Of a DNA stretch of 7,381 bases, positions 6,242-7,381 are shown piece after piece. Source of the DNA: Spirochaetales bacterium. GTDB taxonomy: Bacteria; Spirochaetota; Spirochaetia; Sphaerochaetales; Sphaerochaetaceae. Location of the stretch: NCBI GenBank assembly GCA_022785155.1, contig JALFRH010000121.1, positions 1 to 7,381 of the forward strand. The letters are read 5' to 3'. The position numbers and the translations under genes are program-made. A model generated the notes under the pieces. The model had not been told where the DNA came from. It searched no databases and saw only the letters and a list, made by a program, of their open reading frames with translations. Position 1 is the first letter of the stretch, and each line of letters opens with the position of its first letter.

Positions 6242-6265
6242 GAAGTATTCCTTGTTGTTTTGACA

Positions 6266-7381
6266 TCAACCGTCAACCAAATCTTTCCTGTCTTTGATTC
6301 TTTGGATTTCATCCCTTATGACGGCAGCCTTCTCAAACTGCAGGTTTTCTGCATATTCCATCATCTGCTTTTCCAGCGTCTTTATATACTTCTTTCTGTC
6401 CTTTTCCAAGAGAAGATTATAGTTGCCCTTAAGTATCTTTGCGTCTTCCTTTGCAATGGCTTCACTGTCTTTTATCTCCCGCTCAAGAATATCTTCAATC
6501 TCTTTCCTAATGGTTGTAGGAGTAATGCCATGTTTATCATTCCATTCCATCTGGACCTTTCTTCTGTGCTCGGTCTCATCTATGGCCTCCTTCATGGCAG
6601 GACTCATTTTGTCTGCATACATAATGACTCTGCCGTCAGCGTTTCTTGCAGCACGGCCGATGGTCTGGATAAGTGACGTTGCGGAACGGAGGAAGCCTAT
6701 TTTATCTGCATCGAGAATGGCCACAAGAGAGACTTCAGGAAGGTCCAGACCCTCTCTCAGAAGGTTGATGCCTACAAGTACATCATATTTTCCCTTTCTC
6801 AAATCCCTTAGTATTTCCACTCTCTCGATGGTATCGACTTCGCTATGGAGGTATTGTACCTTAAGGCCCAGGCCCAGAAGAGAGGTTGTAAGATCCTCGC
6901 TCATCTTCTTTGTAAGGGTAGTCACCAATACTCTCTCACCCTTATCTATGGTCTTCCTTATTTCTCCATACAAGTCTTCCATCTGACCTTCCGTAGGCTT
7001 GACTGTAATCTCAGGGTCCAGGAGACCTGTAGGTCTTATAAGCTGCTCGACTATCTGAATGGATTCCTCTTTTTCCCTGGGGCCGGGGGTGGCGGATACA
7101 TAGATCCTCTGACCTACCTTAGAATCGAATTCCTCATATTTCAAAGGTCTGTTATCCAAGGCGGAGGGAAGACGGAAGCCATAGTTGACCAAGTTCATCT
7201 TTCTGGACCTGTCCCCTTCATACATGGCTCCTATCTGAGGAAGAGTAACATGGCTTTCGTCAATGAATGTAACAAAATCATCCGGGAAATAATCCAAGAG
7301 GACGGCAGGTCTCTCCCCAGGCTTCCTTCCTGTGAGAGGTCTGGAGTAATTCTCAATGCCTGAGCAGTATCCCACTTCCTG
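6266..7381 (-). CDS. uvrB: UvrABC system protein B (uvrB), C-terminal part
   Basis: The frame runs off the right edge (it continues Q-E-V-GYCSGIENYSR), so the N-terminal ATP-binding part with Walker A lies outside; about 371 residues are seen. UvrB is the damage-verifying helicase of nucleotide excision repair, loaded by UvrA and recruiting UvrC. Visible in order: GYCSGIENYSR, motif II TFIDESHVTLPQIGAMY, NYGFRLPSALDNRPL, motif III YVSATPGPRE, VLVTTLTKKMSEDLT, motif V VGINLLREGLDLPEVSLV, DADKIGFLRS, motif VI QTIGRAARNADGRVIMYAD, and a C-terminal UVR domain (about the last 35 residues: IKTLEKQMMEYAENLQFEKAA, then IRDEIQRIK) that binds UvrC. The usual FLRSETS/FLRSERS reads FLRSATS here. The fragment looks intact and functional. 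Its promoter is outside the window, so SOS control cannot be assessed. Confidence 0.96.
   Translation of the reverse strand, partial: QEVGYCSGIENYSRPLTGRKPGERPAVLLDYFPDDFVTFIDESHVTLPQIGAMYEGDRSRKMNLVNYGFRLPSALDNRPLKYEEFDSKVGQRIYVSATPGPREKEESIQIVEQLIRPTGLLDPEITVKPTEGQMEDLYGEIRKTIDKGERVLVTTLTKKMSEDLTTSLLGLGLKVQYLHSEVDTIERVEILRDLRKGKYDVLVGINLLREGLDLPEVSLVAILDADKIGFLRSATSLIQTIGRAARNADGRVIMYADKMSPAMKEAIDETEHRRKVQMEWNDKHGITPTTIRKEIEDILEREIKDSEAIAKEDAKILKGNYNLLLEKDRKKYIKTLEKQMMEYAENLQFEKAAVIRDEIQRIKDRKDLVDG

Noticed and set aside
6088..6265. Lysine (L-box) riboswitch before dapB
   Set aside because: The expected conserved AGAGG/AAGTA-type core and multi-helix layout could not be found, and the promoters lie too close to dapB to leave room for a full aptamer.
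6084..6269. 61-residue minus-strand open frame filling the uvrB-dapB gap
   Set aside because: It has no family resemblance, overlaps the uvrB end and dapB start, and is translated from AT-rich promoter-like DNA; a chance frame is likelier.
6423..6986. 187-residue open frame antisense to uvrB
   Set aside because: It is opposite conserved UvrB helicase motifs and is Ser/Arg-rich, low-complexity shadow sequence with no domain.
7373..7375. GTG as the start of uvrB
   Set aside because: The frame continues to the edge with the conserved UvrB text Q-E-V-GYCSGIENYSR, so this GTG is an internal Val codon.

Overview
The window looks like ordinary bacterial chromosome with moderate GC, dense coding and strong AGGAGG-type ribosome sites. 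A lipoprotein and a signal-peptide protein with beta-barrel-like strands suggest a diderm (outer-membrane) organism. The plant/Chlamydia-type LL-diaminopimelate aminotransferase next to lysA would fit a spirochaete or another dapL-using diderm lineage. That placement is inference of low-to-moderate confidence: no 16S rRNA or other decisive marker is present.

Layout. Bases 1-1933 read rightward: the C-terminal end of an ABC-transporter ATPase (maltose/polyamine-importer type, cut by the window edge), a 168-residue exported protein of unknown function, and a 333-residue caspase-like (peptidase C14) lipoprotein with an intact His/Cys dyad. The last two overlap by 4 bases and are almost certainly one unit. 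The ABC gene lies only 36 bases upstream with no terminator visible, so it may belong to the same transcript.

Bases 1935-6087 read leftward and form a compact lysine/meso-DAP operon in the order dapB, dapA, dapL, lysA. Every junction is an overlap or a 1-base gap, which implies translational coupling. The encoded route is aspartate semialdehyde + pyruvate -> HTPA (DapA) -> tetrahydrodipicolinate (DapB) -> LL-DAP in one step (DapL, replacing the succinylase/acetylase steps), then, after an epimerase (dapF) not seen here, meso-DAP -> lysine (LysA). A promoter cluster lies in the AT-rich gap before dapB. The nearest promoter would start transcription on the A of the dapB ATG, giving a leaderless mRNA. 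A likely operon terminator lies beyond lysA, inside the 3' end of the convergent caspase-like gene, whose stop codon is one base from that of lysA.

Bases 6266-7381 (leftward) hold the C-terminal half or more of uvrB, the nucleotide-excision-repair helicase, cut by the right edge. The 178-base gap between uvrB and dapB carries a weak terminator candidate, a 13-base palindrome and the dapB promoters. No RNA gene, mobile element, CRISPR array or riboswitch was recognised.

The least explained part is the exported-protein/caspase-like lipoprotein pair. The rest is well-understood housekeeping metabolism and repair.
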